Shown here: one piece after another, positions 48,097-60,417 of the stretch
Layout: each line of letters opens with the position of its first letter
How positions within the stretch are numbered: position 1 is the first letter of the stretch
Program-made: the position numbers and the translations under genes
The notes under the pieces: model-generated
Told to the model about the DNA's origin: nothing
The model's input: only the letters and a program-made list of their open reading frames with translations
The model's database searches: none
Origin: Fulvia fulva
Lineage: Eukaryota; Ascomycota; Dothideomycetes; Mycosphaerellales; Mycosphaerellaceae
DNA length: 64,000 nucleotides
Direction: 5' to 3'
NCBI RefSeq assembly: GCF_020509005.1
Contig: NC_063022.1
Coordinates: 2,790,001-2,854,000 of the forward strand

Positions 48097-50334
48097 TTAT
48101 TAGCTATATCTAGGTCCTATTATCGCTCTAGTAGTTATCTTTACTATACCTTTCGTCGTCCGGAGCTATAGGACGGAGATTATCGTAACTATCTATCGGC
48201 GAGAGTATTAGGCTTGCCTTCTCCTTTACTATATCTATCTTAGCTAGGGCTTTACGGATATAATAGCCCTAGTCGAGCTTTAGTATACTATTACGCCTAT
48301 CGCGGGTGATTTTTAGTCCTAGTAGTTTCTCCGGTTCCCTAAGATCCTTAATCTTAAAGTGTTACGTAAACTACTTCTTAAACTACTAGATATCGGCTAA
48401 CCTTAGTACTATAATAGGTATGTCGTCTATATAGATAAGGAGTATAATGTCTCTCTCGGTATAAGTAAGGAGATACGGGTCTACCTCGGACTAGTAGAAT
48501 TCTATCTTAACTAACGCGGTAACGTAGAGCTTATTCTAATCCCTAGCTACCTACTTTAGGCTATAGAGGCTCCGGAGTACCTTAAGGACCGTATTTAATA
48601 GGGTTTCGACTCCTAGTAGGGGCTTTATATAGATGTCCTCGGTAAGATAGCTTTAGGTAAACGCGTTATTAACGTCGACCTAGTATATCTCGAGATCTCG
48701 CTTATAGACTACTACTATAAAGACTCTTAGGGTGTTATAGCGTACCGTAGATACGAACGTCTCTTCGAAGTTAATACTAAACTTCTGTAAGAATCCTCTT
48801 ACTATAAGTCTTGCCTTAAACTTTTCGATCGCCCCGCTAATAAGTCTCTTTACGTCGAAAACCTACTTAGAAGTAACTATATTCGCCCCTCTTAGAGCGA
48901 TAGCTGTTTCCTAGGTATTATTACTTAATAACGAGAGCAACTCGGTATCGATAGCGTCCTTCTATAAGTAGCCCTATTTAGGGTCCCCTACCGCCGCCTT
49001 ATATATCTTCGGGATAGGTACTTCCTATTAGTAGGTAGTACCGGGTCCGAATGTAGTAAAGGCGTATTCTTAGACTTCGTCGAACAGTTTCTCTACCGTA
49101 GCTATAAATATACGTTCGTCGGTATTAGTAAGTCTATTATTTACCTATAGTAGTTAGTAGAACAAAGCTATTATAGCTTTGTAGTGCTTAGCCTTATAGT
49201 CCTAGTCCTAGCCGTAGTTATCGTTAGGATCCCTAGTCCTTTTCCTCCGAATAATTAGTTCCGGTAGCTCCGGGGTTTCCTCGATCTTCTTATAGTCCGC
49301 GATATTATCTAGTCTACCGGGAAGTTAGATATAGAGCGGTCTTAAGACAGTTAGTCCTTTGTCCTTAGTAGTAGCGGGTTCGGTCTCTACGTAGGTAATA
49401 GGGGTTAGCCGAGTTAGTTCTTCTATAGAGGACTCGGCTACTTTAGTAGTAGAAAGTTAGGGTATTTCTATACCCTAACTTTCTATTATAGAAGGCTCGG
49501 TTGTTTTAGTAGTAGGTATTTTATATCCTATCTTACTTACGTTACTATCGTATAGTTCGTTATGTTTAGGTATTATACTAACCGAGGATCGTAAGATTAC
49601 TATTAGGATATCTACTAGTCGCTAGGTCGCCGGTAGCCGCGAGACCGCTAGTAGTCTACCGACTAGCCTTCGTTCGGGTACCTTACTAGATTAGTTCGTA
49701 AAGGAGAGACCTAAATCTAGATCTTCCCCCTTCTCGTTTTCGAACTAATCTACCTAGCTATATTACCTAATAGGTCGTATATCTAGCTCCTAGAATAACT
49801 ATTACTTAGTCGATTAACCGTACCTAACAAAAACAGCTTCTTTACCCCGTTTTATTAACTTATCCTTTCGTAGCCCTTATAGATATAATTTCGGGTCTAC
49901 GTAAACGACTACCCTATAGTCCTATACTCTTAGGTGATCTACCGTCGGTACGTTCCTAGTAAACGCTTCTTCCGGCGATAGTTAGACGCCGTTAAGTAGC
50001 GGCCTATTTACTAGTAGGTTACGTATAACTACCTATACCTCTAGTACTTTAGGCTAGAATTCTACCGGCATTCCCGATTCTTCGAGTATTACGCGGATCG
50101 TATTCTCCGATACTTAGATTAACCTTTCTACTACTCCGTTTTAAAGAGAGTTATAGGGATCCGTCGTATCGTACTAGATACTAGAACTATTAAAAGGTAT
50201 TCGTAGCGGAAGCTAGCCTTAGGATTTTCGTAGATAGTTATAATAAATCGAGTATAATAGTCGAGGTAATAGTAGTTAAGAGTAGTAGACTTGCTTTTGT
50301 TACTTATCTTATCTAGAGGGCTAATTCTACTCTT
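48097..50334 (-). mobile_element. Copia element, integrase and reverse transcriptase part, RIP-inactivated
   Basis: With TAG suppressed, the minus strand gives the integrase C-terminal region from about 50330 down (YYTRFIITIYENPKASFRYE, then ENTIRVILEESGMPVEF). After a spacer comes reverse transcriptase with VDVNNAFT and LLIYIDDI (about 48420-48445). The catalytic YIDD is retained. Integrase is cut off upstream at about 50334 by another LINE, so gag, protease and the 5' LTR are not attached here. Together with 41640-43194 this is one element split by the young LINE exactly between reverse transcriptase and RNase H. Confidence 0.8.
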
Positions 50335-53300
50335 GTTTGTTTGTTTGTTTTTTTGTTCTATTTTCGTGCTATATAAAAGTCAGGGACTATATAATACGGT
50401 ACTACGTAGTAGTAACAATCGTATCCTTCTCGTTAGGGTGTCCCCTATTCGAGGTATTCTACTTCGTAACGAAACTTTTTGTTTTTTGAATTTATAAGCC
50501 GTAAAGGCTAGTTTTCTTCCTCCTCCTCCTCCTCCTCCTCCTCCTCCTCTTCGTCTTCTTTTTCTTCTTCTTCTCTCCTTCTCTTAAGGTGTTTCTTTCA
50601 GGTCGCTATTCCTATATCCCTTAGGAAGGGTAGAGTAAACGTTATCCCTTTTTCTATATAGAGTAGTAGTTAGATTATAAGGGTATATAGTTCGAATATT
50701 TCTTAAGGGTTTACCTTTAGGTTTTATATTTCTCGTAGTAAAGGAGGAGGTGTTTAGGGGATTCGCGCTACCCGTAGCAGCATCTATCTATTATCGTAAG
50801 GCCGAATCTTTAGAGGTAGCTTTAGATATAGCCGTGTCCGATTTTAATTTAGAAGAAGGTACTCGTAGTTACCCTTTTAGCTTCTGTCTTCCCTATCTCC
50901 TTTTGAGCTCTCTAGCGGTTTATCTTTCCAATATACATAAATACTTCGAGGGCTTTTCTCTATCCGTAGCTACGTACCATTTCTTTTCGGCGGATTCTTA
51001 GATGATTTTTTTATCTCTTTTTTTGTTTTACGAGGGCCTTCGCTTTAGCTCTCTATTATCGTAAGGTTGAAGGGGGCATTATCCTACGGGGTAAGAAGGT
51101 ATTCTTTTCTTTCGATTTCGTCCTCGTTAACGTAGGTAGCGAGGGCTAGCGTCGATTTTTCTAGGAGGGTTTCTTTTCTCCTTCCGGGGTTACTTTGTAA
51201 TTCTTATAGAATAGGGTGATTTCGTCGAAGGCTTCCTGTCCTCGCGGCGTATAATAGCGCCGATCTTTCTAGCCTAAGACCCGGGGGAAGTAAAGCGCTT
51301 TTAATTTCGTAGGCTTACGTAGAGGCCGTCTTAAACACCCCTAGTATTTTTTTAGTTATATTGTTTTGAAGTCCTTATAGGGGCCTAATCTTTGCCTTTA
51401 GGATTTTGATCTCTATCTATACTAGAGACCCGTAGTCTACTATACTTACTACGTACGCTCTATATATTCTCCTTAGAGCGTTTACCGAGAGTCTAAAGCC
51501 CGTACTAGCTAGTCGGGACATCCTTTCGAATACTTATCGTACTTATAACGTTCTCGTAGCGATATACGTTTTAAACGAGAGGTTCTAGTCGAAGTAGAAT
51601 CCTAGCTATTTAACGACTAGTTTCGGGGTTACGTAGTTATCTCCCGGTAGTCGTATCCCTCTGTCTAAGTCTTTCCCTTTCGTGAAATAGATTAACTCTG
51701 TCTTTACTAGGTCGAATTCAATTGCTTTGTCTTTTCCTAGGTCGTAGATTTTTTTTGCTACTTTTTCGAGTGTTTTTATATTTTTACGTAGGCTTATTAA
51801 ACCCGTCCTAAGCGCTACGTCGTCAATGTAGGAGAGTGGACGTATAGCTACGTCTCGGGTGTCGTATAGGTCTCTTATATAGATAAGGAAAAGTATTAGT
51901 GAAATAGGGCTTCCTTATAGGATCCCCGTCTCTATCGGGCTAAATTCCTTAGTTTTCGAGTTAAATCGTAGGCGGAGCTACCTGTCCGATAGAAAGGAGT
52001 CTGTCTAAGCTATTAGCGAGGCCGGGAGTCGGTATACTTTTATAACCGTAAGAAGTTGATTTTTCGCGACGTAGTCGAAGGCTCCTTTTACGTCTAGGAA
52101 TAGTATACTTGTCTTATATCTCTTCCGCTTATTCTTTTCGATCGTATTCCGGAGGATAAAGGCCGTGTCGATAGTAGACTTCTTTTGTCTTCCTCCTAGT
52201 TATAAGTCGTAAAGGAGCTACGTCGTTTCGGCGAGGTAGCTAAGCCTTTTCGCGAGAGTTCGTTCGAGGACTTTTCTAAGGTAGTTAAGAAGTAAGATAA
52301 CTCGATAGGCTTTCGGTATCGAGTAGTCTGGCTTCGAGGCTTTTCGTAGGATTACTCCTATAGCCTCTCTCCACTTTTTCGGATAGTATCCGGCTTCGAA
52401 AAGTGCCGAGAAGGCACAGTAGAATACTTACGGGATAGCCTCGTAGGCTTTTATAATTATATCTTATATAATAGCGTCCGGTCCCGGGGATTTTCCTTTA
52501 ACTTTCTTTATAGAACATGCCGTAGCTAGTTCTAGTTCCGAGAGTTTAGGCCATTCCTAGTTTCCTTACGTATATCCTGTCTAGTTTAGTAGGTCCTTTT
52601 AAGGGGGGGGGGGTAGGAAGAGTCCTTTCCGGAGTACTTTATATTTTCCTAGAAACGTATCTTTAAGTTTATTATCTCCCGGGTTTCTTATACTCGGTAT
52701 TTACTCGTTCCGCCTATCCTTCGTATAGGACATTACCTTAAAGACGCTTTTCGGATCGTTACTCTCGAGGAACTAGTTCTAGTAGTCCCTCTTTGCCTCT
52801 TTTATCTTCTAAAAGTAGAGGTTCTTTACTAGTTAGTATCTTATAGCGTTACCTAGGCTTCGTTCCTTTTTAAGGGAACGGTAGCTTCGGTTTAGGTCTT
52901 ATCGTAGTACTTTTAGCTCCGGTTTCTACTAGTCCTTTGATTTTATACTTGCTCTTATCCCCGATATAGCTTCGTTTATACTTTCCTAGATAATAGCCGT
53001 AAATTCCTCGATTATTAAATCGAGTGTCGACGTATCTTAAGAAGAGTTACTTTATAGCCTCTCGAGAGTAGTATTACGGAGTAGAATCTCGTCTAGGAGC
53101 CTTATAGCTTTTTCTTATATTTTTTTGTTAAATTTTCCTAATCGGCTCTTTTTAAATCGAGCCTTTTAGTTTGTTCTCGGGTTGTCGGTTCCTACGTTAT
53201 AAGGGTAAATAAGATCTATTTATAGTCCGACTTATTCGTAGGTATCGTTTACTAGTCCCTTATGTTTTATTATAGTTTACCCTTTGTAAAAGTAAGGTCG

Positions 53301-53374
53301 ATTACGCTTTCCTAAAGTATATTCGGCCGTAAGAAGGTACCTTTACTAATAGTATTCGAAATGGTAAAATGATG
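50335..53374 (-). mobile_element. Second LINE family with AAAC tail, RIP-inactivated, 5' truncated
   Basis: GTTT repeats at 50335-50356 are an AAAC-type 3' tail on the minus strand. Minus-strand reading gives a reverse transcriptase from about 52480 to 51650 (YPKKWREAIGVILRK, GGRQKKSTIDTAFIL, LFLDVKGAFDYV, then SPISLILFLIY and SYIDDVAL near 51830). A connection region follows down to about 51000. Composition is T-rich on the plus strand and CA-poor. No endonuclease was recognised, so the copy is truncated at its 5' side near 53374. It interrupts the Copia integrase. The sequence differs clearly from the TATC-tailed LINEs. Confidence 0.72.
50516..50549. repeat. (TCC)n microsatellite
   Basis: There are about eleven uninterrupted TCC units (GGA on the minus strand), followed by a T/C-rich run to about 50580. 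It lies in the 3' region of the second LINE family. Confidence 0.9.
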
Positions 53375-53467
53375 TCTACTAGCGACTACCTCGGATAGAT
53401 AAGAAGTACGTACCGTACATTCTAGGAGTAATAGCCGTAGGGGCAGCTAGTATTTATATATTATAGA
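53375..53467 (-). mobile_element. Short inverted LINE fragment
   Basis: This stretch matches 16590-16683 (the terminal knuckle region of the TATC-tailed LINE in minus orientation), with a few RIP-type differences. At about 53467 it switches into plus-oriented LINE sequence, so the two pieces are head to head. Confidence 0.6.
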
Positions 53468-56400
53468 ACCTATAGATTAACCCGTACTATAAGAGACTAA
53501 CGACCTATAAGTTACTAGGCTACACGATATGCCTACGAGGCGACGGCAGACCCCGTACGTGCTTCTATGTTAGTAAGGATATACTAGAATCCGACTGGGA
53601 GGTAGTGTACTACGTAGACGAAGAAGGCGGGGGCGATATTACCTCCCTCTACGTAGGTAGCACCTAGATACACAACCTATATATACAACCGCTAGCCTCG
53701 AGGTCTAGCCGCGACCTAGGGGTCTATAGACACCTAGATAGTACGCTTAAGAGACAAGGGTGCCACATCGTAGTAGGAGACTTCAATATATACTACCCTT
53801 CCTAGGAAAGCCTTATGTAGCCGCACCCTATAGCCGACGAAGTACTCGACTTGATAGCGAGCAACGTAATTGCCCTTAATGCCCCGAAGGACCTAGGCAC
53901 CTAGAAGAGAGGGGGACTCTAAGGCACGATCGACCTCTCCTAGATCTTAGATAGCCACTACTATATAGTAACCTACTATAGGATCGAACATAAACTCGAG
54001 GCGTCGTTAGACTATATACTAGTTAGGACCTCTATTACGATATAGATATAACGTATACTAGCGAGAACCCCTAAGCTAAACTAGGGAAAGGCCTACTAGG
54101 CTAATATCTAGGCGTACCTCAATAACTCCGAGAGGCTAGTCTAGATCGCGTAGTAGTAATACAATTATAAAGACGAGATAGACGAGGCAGTCTAAGGGTT
54201 AATAGACGAAATAAGAAAAGCGACCTTACTTTACGTTCCGCTTACCTAACTAACGATATAGTCTAAACTATACTAGACGCCGACGTATACTACGGTAGTA
54301 AGAGAAGTAAGGAGAGCCCGCCGGGTATAGACGAGTAGCTATAGCGAGGAGGCCTAGAACGTATATAGGGAGGTATACTAATAGAAGAAAGCTATAATAC
54401 GGAGGGAGAAAGTAGTCGGCTAGAGAGCTATAGTAGAAGAAATCGCCGACAAGCTAGCGAGGATATAGAAGCTAGTAAAATAGGCCCAATAGGACCCTAT
54501 ATAGGGCCCCTCCCTCTCTATCCTAGCGCTATAATTGCCTATTAGCCCGGTTAGCGACCCCGAGACTAAGGCGCGTCTACTAGCTAGTAAGTTCCTTCCG
54601 CCCCTAGTCGGGGCTAATCTAAGCGATATAAATAGCTCTACTCCCCTAGCCCCTAGTATCGCGGTCTAATAGGAGGTGTCTAAGGGAGAAGTTACCGCTA
54701 TACTTAGGAAGTTACCGGCGAAGAAAGCTCCGGGGCTAGATAGGATCCTAAACGAGCTACTAAGGAAGTATAGAGATCGACTAGCCCTAGTAGTCGTAGC
54801 GATCTTTAACGCCTACCTATAGACCGGATACTACCTAATAGTATTTAAATAATCGACGATAGTAGTCCTACGTAAGCCGTAAAAGGAAGACTATACGTAG
54901 GTAAAGTCGTACTGCCTAATTACGCTCCTTAATACTCTTAGGAAGGCGCTTAAGAAGCTAGTTATAACGAGACTCTCCGAGGCGGTAGAGGAATACTCTC
55001 TACTCCCGGACACCTAGATAGGTACGCGCCTATAGCGATCGACGCTATCCGCGATAGAACTTATTACCTCTTAGGTAAAGGCTATCTAGTATAAGAATAG
55101 GGACAAGGTAGCTTCCTTACTTAGCCTAGACATATCGGGAGCCTTTGACTACGTGTTATACCCGCGGCTACTCTATATCCTAAGGTCGAAAGGACTCCCT
55201 AAGTAGCTTATTAACTTCGTACGGTCCTACCTCTAAAATCGTAGCACGTCGATCCTAGTCGGCTAGTATAGAAGCCTATTTTAAGTAGTCTATACTAGAA
55301 TCCCGTAAGGCTTAACGCTAGTACCTATCCTATTCCTCTTCTTTATAGCGACGCTACTCCTAGCCCTAGAATCCTAGAACACCGCTACGAGCGGCTTCGT
55401 AGACAATACGAACATCCTAGCGTAGTCTTCCTCGACTAAGGAGAACTATAGGCTACTAGAAGAGAAGTACAAGATCTACGAGGACTAGGCTAGGAATTAT
55501 AGGGCTCGGTTTACCCTAGAAAAGTACAATCTAATACACTTTACGCGCCGGCTATGGTTCTATAATATGTAAGCTTCTATCTAGATATAGGGGTATACGA
55601 CTAACCCGGTAAATCAGCTTAGGATCCTCGGACTATAGGTAGACCCGGCGCTACGGTAGAGGAAGTACGTATAGGCAATATTACGGAAAGCTAAACAGAA
55701 TATAGCATTATACTAGAGGCTCACTACGTCTATATAGGGGGCGGACTTCCGGTAGTTACGACTTCTATATACGGCTATTATACGGCCAGTCCTTACCTAT
55801 AGTAGCCAAGTATAGTCCTTAGGCGAGAGGGCCTGCCTATCGAAGGGACTCGTCGCGCCGTTAGCGAAGATCTAAAACTAATGCCTAAGGAAGGTTACCG
55901 GGGTATATAAGTCGATACTAATAAGGATACTTAAGTACGAGACCGCTATACCGCCGATCGACCTATATATCTAGGGACTACGGACCTCCTACTTAGGTAA
56001 GTCGGTATAGTACCTAGTATAGAAGGTTATCGCTAGTATAGTCGTAAGGGCCTACGAATTAGTACTAGCGTATAAGGGCATTCGACCCGGAAACGAGCCG
56101 AACTACCGGGTAAGGGACGAATAGCTAGTAATACGATAGGAAGGTAAGAAGTCGTTTATAGAGCAACTATAGAAAGAGAGGTAGAACAACTAGGGTATAG
56201 GGTATAGTAGACGCCCTTAGCTAGTAGGACAACCTAAGGAATAGTTAGCTATAAAATCCGCGGTTAAGTACCCCCCGAGGCTTATCTACTACCGCCTTAC
56301 GAGGGTATAGAGTAGTATAGTAACCTAACTAGGAAGCAAATATATCGGCCTCTAGGGGTACCTATTATAGAGGAAGGTTCTAGAATATACGAATACTAGC

Positions 56401-56835
56401 TGCCCCTACGGCTATTACTCCTAGAATATACGGTACGTACTCCTCGCCTATCCGAGGTAGTTACTAGGAAGGGGGGAGTAGATAGTAAAGGCGAGGAACC
56501 GGACAATTAGGGCACTTCTTAATAACGCTAAGGACCTATAGCGTATTACAAACTAGATACTAGAGAAGGGCTAGCTAGAATAGTACCGCCTAGTAGGAGT
56601 AGTATAGAAAGAGAGGATACGGCGTAGCGCGACGAGACCGGCTAGGAGCGGGGGCTAACGGGGTAGTAACATAGACTACGTACGTTTAGAGGGAAAGCTA
56701 ATCTAGATAAGGAGAAGTCGGGGGCGGGAAGAGTTTTTACCTAGTCGGGTTTCCCTTTATATATAACAATAGATATATACCTATATAGGCCGAATAGGGT
56801 CCTAGAATAGAGGAATAACAAATCTATCTATCTAT
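53468..56835 (+). mobile_element. LINE copy, 5' truncated, RIP-inactivated
   Basis: This is the plus-strand copy of the same LINE family as 16221-20910. It starts inside the endonuclease (YISKDILESDW block near 53570) and runs through reverse transcriptase to the TATC tail ending at 56835. The catalytic motif reads FVDN near 55398-55410, a G-to-A change. TAG stops are throughout. It lacks ORF1 and the first part of the endonuclease, as expected for incomplete reverse transcription. Confidence 0.8.
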
Positions 56836-57061
56836 TTCTCGTAGTAAAGGAGAAGGTATTTAGGGGATTTGCGCTACCCGTAGCGGTATCTATCTATTAT
56901 CGTAAGGCCGAATCTTTAGAGGTAGCTTTAGATATAGCCGTGTCCGATTTTGATTTAGAAGAAGGTACTTATAGTTACCCTTTTAGCTTCTATCTTCCCT
57001 ATCTCCTTTCGGAGCTCTCCGGCGGTTTGTCTTTCGAATATACGTAAATATATTCAGAGCT
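56836..57061 (-). mobile_element. Fragment of the second LINE family (piece 1)
   Basis: Nearly identical to about 50727-50945. It is separated by a later LINE insertion from piece 2 at 59377-59430, which matches about 50951-50998. Confidence 0.75.
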
Positions 57062-59376
57062 CTATCCTAGCGCTATAATCGCCTAGTAGCCCGGTTAGCG
57101 ACCCCGAGGCTAAGGCGCGTCTACTAGCTAGCAAGTTCCTCCTACCCCTAGTCGAGGCTAATCTAAGCGACATAAACAGCTCTACTCCCCTAGCCCCTAG
57201 TATCGCGGTCTAATAGGAGGTGTCCGAGGGAGAAGTTACCGCTATACTAAGGAAGTTACCGGCGAAGAAAGCCCCGGGGCCGGATAGGATCCTAAACGAG
57301 CTACTAAAGAAGTATAGAGATTAACTAGCCCTAGTAGTTATAGCGATCTTTAACGCCTGCCTATAGACCGGATACTACCCGATAGCTTTTAAACAATCGA
57401 CGATAGTAGTCCTACGTAAGCCGTAGAAGGAAGACTATACGTAGGTGAAGTCGTACCGCCTAATTGCGCTCCTTAACACTCTTAGGAAGGCGCTTAAGAA
57501 GCTAGTTATAACGAGACTCTCCGAGGCGGTAGAGGAACACTCCCTACTCCCGGACACCTAGATAGGTACGCGCCTATAGCGATCGACGCTATCCGCGATA
57601 GAACTTATCACCTCTTAGGTAAAGGCCATCTAGTATAAGAATAGGGACAAGGTGGCTTCCTTACTTAGCCTAGACATATCGGGAGCCTTCGACTACGTAT
57701 TATACCCGCGGCTTCTCTATATCCTAAGGTCGAAAGGACTCCCTAAGTAGCTTATTAACTTCGTACGGTCCTACCTCTAAAACCGTAGTACGTCGATCCT
57801 AGTCGGCTAGTATAGAAGCCCATTTCAAGTAGTCTATACTAGAATCCCGTAAGGCTTAACGCTAGTACCTATTCTGTTCCTCTTCTTTATAGCGACGCTA
57901 CTCCTAGCCCTAGAATCCTAGAACACCGCTACGAGCGGCTTCGTAGACGACATAAACATCCTAGCGTAGTCTTCCTCGACTAAGGAGAACTATAGGCTAC
58001 TAGAAGAGAAGCACAAAATCTACGAGGACTAGGCTAGGAGGTACGGGGCTCGGTTTGCCCTAGAAAAGTATAATCTGATATACTTTACGCGCCGGCTACG
58101 GTTCTATAATATATAAGCTTCTATCTAGATATAGGGGTATACGACTAACCCGGTAAATCAGCTTAGGATCCTCGGACTATAGGTAGACCCGGCGCTACGG
58201 TAGAGGAAGCACGTATAGGTAATACTACGGAAAGCTAAACAGAATATAGCATTATACTAGAGGCTTACTACGTCTATATAGGGGGCGGACTTCCGGTAGT
58301 TACGACTTCTATATACGGCTATTATACGGCCAGTCCTTACCTATAGTAGCTAAGTGTAGTCCTTAGGCGAGAGGGCCTACCTATCGAAGGGACTCGTCGC
58401 GCCGCTAGCAAAGATCTAAAACTAATGCCTAAGGAAGGTTACCGGGGTATATAAGTCGATACTAACGAGGATGCTTAAGCACGAGACCGCTATACCGCCG
58501 ATCGACCTATATATCTAGGGACTACGGACCTCCTATATAGGCAAGTCGGCACAGTACCTAGTATAGAAGGTCATCGCTAGTATAGTCGTAAGGGCCCGCG
58601 AATTAGTACTAGCGTATAAGGGCATTCGACCCGGAAACGAGCCGAACTACCGGGTAAGGGACGAACAGCTAGTAATATAATAGGAAGGTAAGAAATCGTT
58701 TATAGAGTAACTATAGAAAGAGAGGTAGAACAACTAGGTTGTAGGGCATAGTAGACGCCCTTAGCTAGCGGGACAACCTAAGGAATAGTTAGCTATAAAA
58801 TCTACGGTTAAGCACCCCCCGAAGCTTATCTACTACCGCCTTACGAGGGTATAGAGTAGTATAGCAACCTAACTACGAAGCGAATATATCGGCCTCTAGG
58901 GGTACCTATTATAGAGGAAGGTTCTAGGATACACGAATACTAGCTACCCCTACGGCTATCGCTCCTAGAACGTACGGTACGTACTCCTCGTCTGTCCGAG
59001 GTGGTCGCTAGGAAGGGGGGAGTAGATAGTAAAGGCGAGGAACCGGACGATTAGGGCACTTCTTAACAACGCTAAAGACCTACGGCGCATTACGAACTAG
59101 ATACTAGAGAAGGGCTAGCTAGAATAGTACCGCCTAGTAGGAGTAGTATAGGAAGAGAGGACACGACGTAGCGCGACGAGACCGGCTAGGAGCGGGGGCT
59201 AACGGGGTAGTGATATAGACTACGTACGTTTAGAGGGAAAGCTAATCTAGACAAGGAGTAGTCGGGGGCGGGAAGGGTTTTCACCTATTCGGGTTTCCCT
59301 TTGTACATAACAATAGATATATACCTATATAGGCCGGATAGGGTCCTAGAACAGGGGAATGACAAATCTATCTATC
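57062..59376 (+). mobile_element. LINE copy, 5' truncated, with target-site duplication
   Basis: The sequence begins in the linker before reverse transcriptase (about 54515 in the neighbouring copy) and ends in a TATC tail. It is flanked by 13-bp near-duplicates, TATATTCAGAGCT (57049-57061) and TATATTAAGAGCT (59377-59389). FVDD is retained near 57940-57950, unlike the neighbouring copy. RIP stops are abundant. Confidence 0.82.
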
Positions 59377-59430
59377 TATATTAAGAGCTTTTCTCTATCC
59401 GTAGCTACGTACTATTTCTTTTCGGCGTAT
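59377..59430 (-). mobile_element. Fragment of the second LINE family (piece 2)
   Basis: Matches about 50951-50998 and continues piece 1 across the LINE insertion. Confidence 0.65.
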
Positions 59431-59760
59431 TCTTCTAGAACACTCTAGGTAGTCTAGAAGACAAGCTATAGAATTTAATAGAATCTACGAGATATAACTT
59501 CTTACAAATCCGCTTCTTATTATAGATATACTACGTAATAGATTACGTAGTATAGAAGGTTCTAGGAGTCTATAATCGAATATAAATAAGAGTAGAATAA
59601 GCCCTCTAGATAGGATAAGCAACAAAGCAAGTCTACTACTTTTAACTACTATAACCTCGACTATTATACTCGACTCATTACGGCTGTCTACGAATATCCT
59701 AAGGCTAGCTTCCGCTACGAACACCTTTTAATAGGTTATGAGCCCGGATTAGCTCTTAGC
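59431..59760 (+). mobile_element. Copia integrase fragment
   Basis: Plus-strand reading gives YYNLDYYTRLITAVYEYPKASFRYEHLL (in two halves), the counterpart of the integrase segment near 50190-50330 in the inverted Copia copy. The two pieces face each other in opposite orientation about 9 kb apart. Right limit approximate. Confidence 0.6.
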
Positions 59761-60417
59761 CTACGGAACCTAGTCGCCCCTACCGATTAGGAACGATAAC
59801 TACGCCCTATATATACGACAAGCGGCGTAGCGACCGAGAAACCCGAGGAAACAAACGAGAAACGGCCAAAATCGCGCGAATCTACTAGAAGGTCCGACAC
59901 GGACAGGGATTCCCCGCGTTATAAATAAGCGGGCTATACTAAAAAGGGAAACACCCCGGATATCCTAACATCCCGGCGAAAAATCAGCGCTAGTCTCGGC
60001 AAACCTTCCGTTTACGGAAGTACCCCGCATTTCGAAGCTACGAGGATTGTGACCTACTATAATTATTACAACTTCGTAAATTCGATAACTCGACAACCCT
60101 ACGACCTCAAAATTCAAACCAACCTGTTTCCGGATCGGGAATATACGACAAATCTAACTATAGAGAGCCTATAGCGTTACAAAGTTCCTTCGGAGCGCTA
60201 TCCTAAGTAATTAGGAATTTCAGCGTTACTAGTAGTATAAAATCCTTACGAGGAACCTACTAGCAATCCGTATACTAATACGCTAGGACGAAAAATAGCG
60301 AAATCTGAGGGCGGGAGCCTGCAAAAGTAGCGAAAGTATTGTGCCTATCTCTCTATAAAAGGAAAGGGCGATTTTGAAATAAAGCTCTTTACTTTCTAAA
60401 GGACGCTTTTTTCAAGA
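59761..60417 (+). mobile_element. Probable LTR and leader of a second Copia element
   Basis: Noncoding sequence upstream of a Copia gag. It contains TATAAAAGG at 60354-60362, about 55 bp before the gag ATG, which resembles an LTR promoter box. No terminal TG/CA or matching 3' LTR could be identified in this window. Confidence 0.45.

Noticed and set aside
50750..51001. Plus-strand frame of 83 codons
   Set aside because: It lies antisense to the 3' part of the second LINE family; the same sequence recurs in a LINE fragment at 56836-57061 without keeping the frame.
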